Shown: positions 13,639-15,242 of the stretch, piece by piece
How the letters are laid out: each line of letters begins with the position of its first letter
Numbering within the stretch: position 1 is the stretch's first letter
Source of the DNA: JBCDBH01 sp039184055
GTDB lineage: Bacteria; Acidobacteriota; Thermoanaerobaculia; Multivoradales; J023
Assembly: GCA_039184055.1 (NCBI GenBank)
Contig: JBCDBH010000119.1
Coordinates: 1-15,242 of the forward strand
Length of the DNA: 15,242 nucleotides
Direction of reading: 5' to 3'
Notes under the pieces: generated by a model
Databases searched by the model: none
The model's input: the letters and a program-made list of their open reading frames with translations, nothing else
What the model was told of the DNA's origin: nothing
Translations under genes and position numbers: made by a program

Positions 13639-15171
13639 ATGGCATGGCCTGGATGGATCGCCAAGGTTGGTTCTCTGCTTTCTCATCTCGTCTGGCCCGT
13701 ACGGATCGCTGCCGGGATTTCGGCTCTTGGTCTGTTGTTCTTGGGTGGTTGGTATGTCTCGTCGGAAATGCGCTGGGCCCAGTATCCACCTACGGATCGT
13801 GAGGGATATCGCGTTCAGCCCAAGCCTCGTGATTTCGACAAGTGGAGCTGCGCGGACCGGCTTCGGTGGGCGGGCGACGAGCTGGCAGAGTATGGCCTGT
13901 CGCCTTCTGACTTTGTGACCGCGGCGGCGAGTGTTTCGACTGTGTCGGGGCCGGAGGTGCCTCCTCGGCTTTTGGCGGCGGTGATTCTCAATGAGCTGTC
14001 GGATTATGGGCTCGAGGACGAGCTCCAGGAGTGGGTGCAGGTAGGCGATGGTTCGAGTGGGATCGCGCAGCTTCAGCCGTCGAGAGTGCTCGACCATGAG
14101 TTGCTCCACATCCCTGAGCAGAGGATTCTAGAGAAGTGGTACTCGATCGGAACCAACCCGCCGACCTATGTCGATCCACAGTATTTATCGTTCGAGTCGG
14201 TCCGAGGCGAAATCACCGCCGCTGATCACCACCGCTGGGAAGTTCGTCGGCATATCGCCTGGCAAGCCTTGTCCGATCCACGATTTTCGTTGCGGCTCGC
14301 CGCCGCGGAGATTCGTTATCTGCTCCGCAAGCTCGAGGCGGGTGGTTCCTTTGCCGATCTCTATTTTGATGGCCGGCTCGATCCGAGGGATTTGCTCCGC
14401 CATGCACGCGAGAATCCCAATCCTCGGTACGCAGCCGGCACGTCACGTGAAGCCTCTCTCACTCACGCAGTTGTCGCGGCGTACAACACGAGCTCGATCA
14501 TCCGTGATTGGAGCCAAAATCGAGACCGCTCTTGTTACGGCATGAACGCGCGGAAGCATGCCTACCGCAATGCATGTATCCATGCCGACAACGCACTGAG
14601 GATCTGGTTGCACTGTCTGATTGAAGCGGATTGGCCGGAGGATTCGGCTTCGCCCAACGACGCGCCGACCTTTTTCGGGGCCGGTTCGCACGGCCGACGG
14701 TTTGCCTACGTCGTCGATCGCTCGAGCTCGATGCACGAGGACGATCGCATGAGACGAGCGCTCGACGAGCTGTCACGGTCCGTTCGAAGTTTGCCCGGCG
14801 ACGTGGAGTATCGAGTGATCTTCTTCAGCAGCAGCCTTGCGACACCGCCGGGTTTGGACGGCTGGGTACCCTCCGGCTCGGCAACCTCACGGTCGGTCGA
14901 GCAGTGGTTTTCAGGTGTGGAACCGTCCGGTGGAACCCAGCCACGAGGAGCATTCAGCCAGCTCTTGCGTGCCGATGTGCGGCCGGACGTGATCTTCTTC
15001 CTCACCGACGGCGAGATTCCGCAAGGAGTCGACGCGGATGTGAGGCGATGGAACCGTATCGCGCATCCGCCAGCCGTCATTCACACGATTGCTTTTGGTC
15101 GTGATGGCGCCCAAAACCAGCTCCGAAGCATCGCGGAAGACAGCCGCGGCGACTACGTGATTGCGAACTAG
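13639..15171 (+). CDS. Membrane-anchored transglycosylase-like/vWA fusion protein
   Basis: This 510-residue protein has one transmembrane helix (about 21-40) near a short cytoplasmic N-terminus. Residues about 70-330 look like a lysozyme-superfamily (SLT-like) domain: LLAAVILNEL with Glu119 in the place of the catalytic Glu, GSSGIAQLQP (138-147) like the GxxGLMQxxP motif, LRLAAAEIRYLLRKL (218-232) and VVAAYN (278-283) like the AAYNxG motif. A C-terminal vWA domain (about 352-510) has an intact MIDAS: DRSSS (Asp360, Ser362, Ser364), Thr433 and TDGE (Asp457). Several Cys (71, 299, 313, 326) suit an oxidising periplasm. The ATG at 13639 is chosen over 13621 because AAAGGAA precedes it by 7 nt. 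The vWA call is firm; the lysozyme-like call rests on motif order and needs a structure-level check. Whether it cuts peptidoglycan is inferred. Confidence 0.83.
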   Translation: MAWPGWIAKVGSLLSHLVWPVRIAAGISALGLLFLGGWYVSSEMRWAQYPPTDREGYRVQPKPRDFDKWSCADRLRWAGDELAEYGLSPSDFVTAAASVSTVSGPEVPPRLLAAVILNELSDYGLEDELQEWVQVGDGSSGIAQLQPSRVLDHELLHIPEQRILEKWYSIGTNPPTYVDPQYLSFESVRGEITAADHHRWEVRRHIAWQALSDPRFSLRLAAAEIRYLLRKLEAGGSFADLYFDGRLDPRDLLRHARENPNPRYAAGTSREASLTHAVVAAYNTSSIIRDWSQNRDRSCYGMNARKHAYRNACIHADNALRIWLHCLIEADWPEDSASPNDAPTFFGAGSHGRRFAYVVDRSSSMHEDDRMRRALDELSRSVRSLPGDVEYRVIFFSSSLATPPGLDGWVPSGSATSRSVEQWFSGVEPSGGTQPRGAFSQLLRADVRPDVIFFLTDGEIPQGVDADVRRWNRIAHPPAVIHTIAFGRDGAQNQLRSIAEDSRGDYVIAN

Positions 15172-15177
15172 TGCCCT

Positions 15178-15242
15178 GTGCGGAAAGTCCGCTTTGGCAT
15201 TCTCGTGATTTTCGTTTTCTGGCTAGGCATGACGACGAGGAA
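15178..15242 (+). CDS. Start of a membrane protein, partial
   Basis: From the GTG at 15178 the frame stays open to the window end and reads VRKVRFGILVIFVFWLGMTTR: two basic residues, a hydrophobic stretch and then polar residues, which is a typical N-terminal signal anchor. It begins 6 nt after the stop of the transglycosylase/vWA gene, so the two probably form an operon. Only about 21 codons are visible, so no family can be named. An alternative GTG at 15171 in another frame gives a less protein-like sequence. Confidence 0.5.
   Translation, partial: MRKVRFGILVIFVFWLGMTTR

Noticed and set aside
15180..15192. Short hairpin GCGGA-AAG-TCCGC at the start of the last gene
   Set aside because: A 5-bp stem inside the first codons of a likely gene is too weak to call a terminator.
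1..15242. Mobile element, prophage, CRISPR array or tRNA gene
   Set aside because: I saw no transposase, integrase, terminal repeats, spaced repeats or cloverleaf-like sequence on either strand.

Overview
The window is high-GC, gene-dense bacterial chromosome with no tRNA, rRNA, insertion sequence, phage gene or CRISPR array that I can see. The gene set points to a diderm bacterium: a lipobox lipoprotein of the AttH/CrtC type, several Sec-secreted proteins, a membrane-anchored Ser/Thr kinase with an extracytoplasmic C-terminus, MoxR/vWA pairs, and a secreted cyanophycinase-like protein ending in an FESGDTSGWS motif. I think Acidobacteriota (a Thermoanaerobaculia-like lineage) most likely, but this is inference from gene style, not from a marker gene. 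Two genes have a TAnnnT box 6-9 nt before the ATG, which suggests leaderless transcription beside normal Shine-Dalgarno genes.

Layout, left to right. (1) 1-1601, minus: trmL (tRNA wobble 2'-O-methyltransferase, cut by the left edge), translationally coupled by ATGA to a DinF-type MATE exporter whose true start is unclear. (2) 1772-3277, plus: a eukaryotic-like Ser/Thr kinase with one transmembrane helix and a C-terminal extracytoplasmic domain. (3) 3347-7590, minus: a tight four-gene operon, trxB, then a MoxR/ChlI-type AAA+ ATPase, a vWA protein and a secreted DUF4097-like beta-rich protein, joined by a 4-bp overlap, a 7-bp gap and a 14-bp gap. (4) 7800-9179, plus: a soluble cytochrome P450, divergent from trxB and overlapping tail-to-tail with the next gene. 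(5) 9155-11794, minus: an AttH/CrtC-like lipoprotein, a secreted 339-residue protein with a Pro/Thr linker and its own sigma70-like promoter, and a 124-residue orphan. (6) 11909-15242, plus: a secreted cyanophycinase-like S51 peptidase, a strong hairpin, a membrane-anchored protein that appears to fuse a lysozyme/transglycosylase-like domain to a vWA domain, and the first codons of another membrane protein.

How the genes may work together. The MoxR ATPase and its vWA partner are a recognised pairing for ATP-driven remodelling of a target complex. Coupling to trxB and to an exported beta-rich protein suggests redox or envelope-linked work, but no substrate can be named. The transglycosylase-like/vWA fusion at the right end is the least ordinary protein here and the best candidate for something undescribed. 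The most curious regulatory signal is a terminator-like hairpin at 10272-10303 whose loop holds the start codon of the AttH/CrtC-like lipoprotein. No intergenic stretch exceeds about 210 bases.
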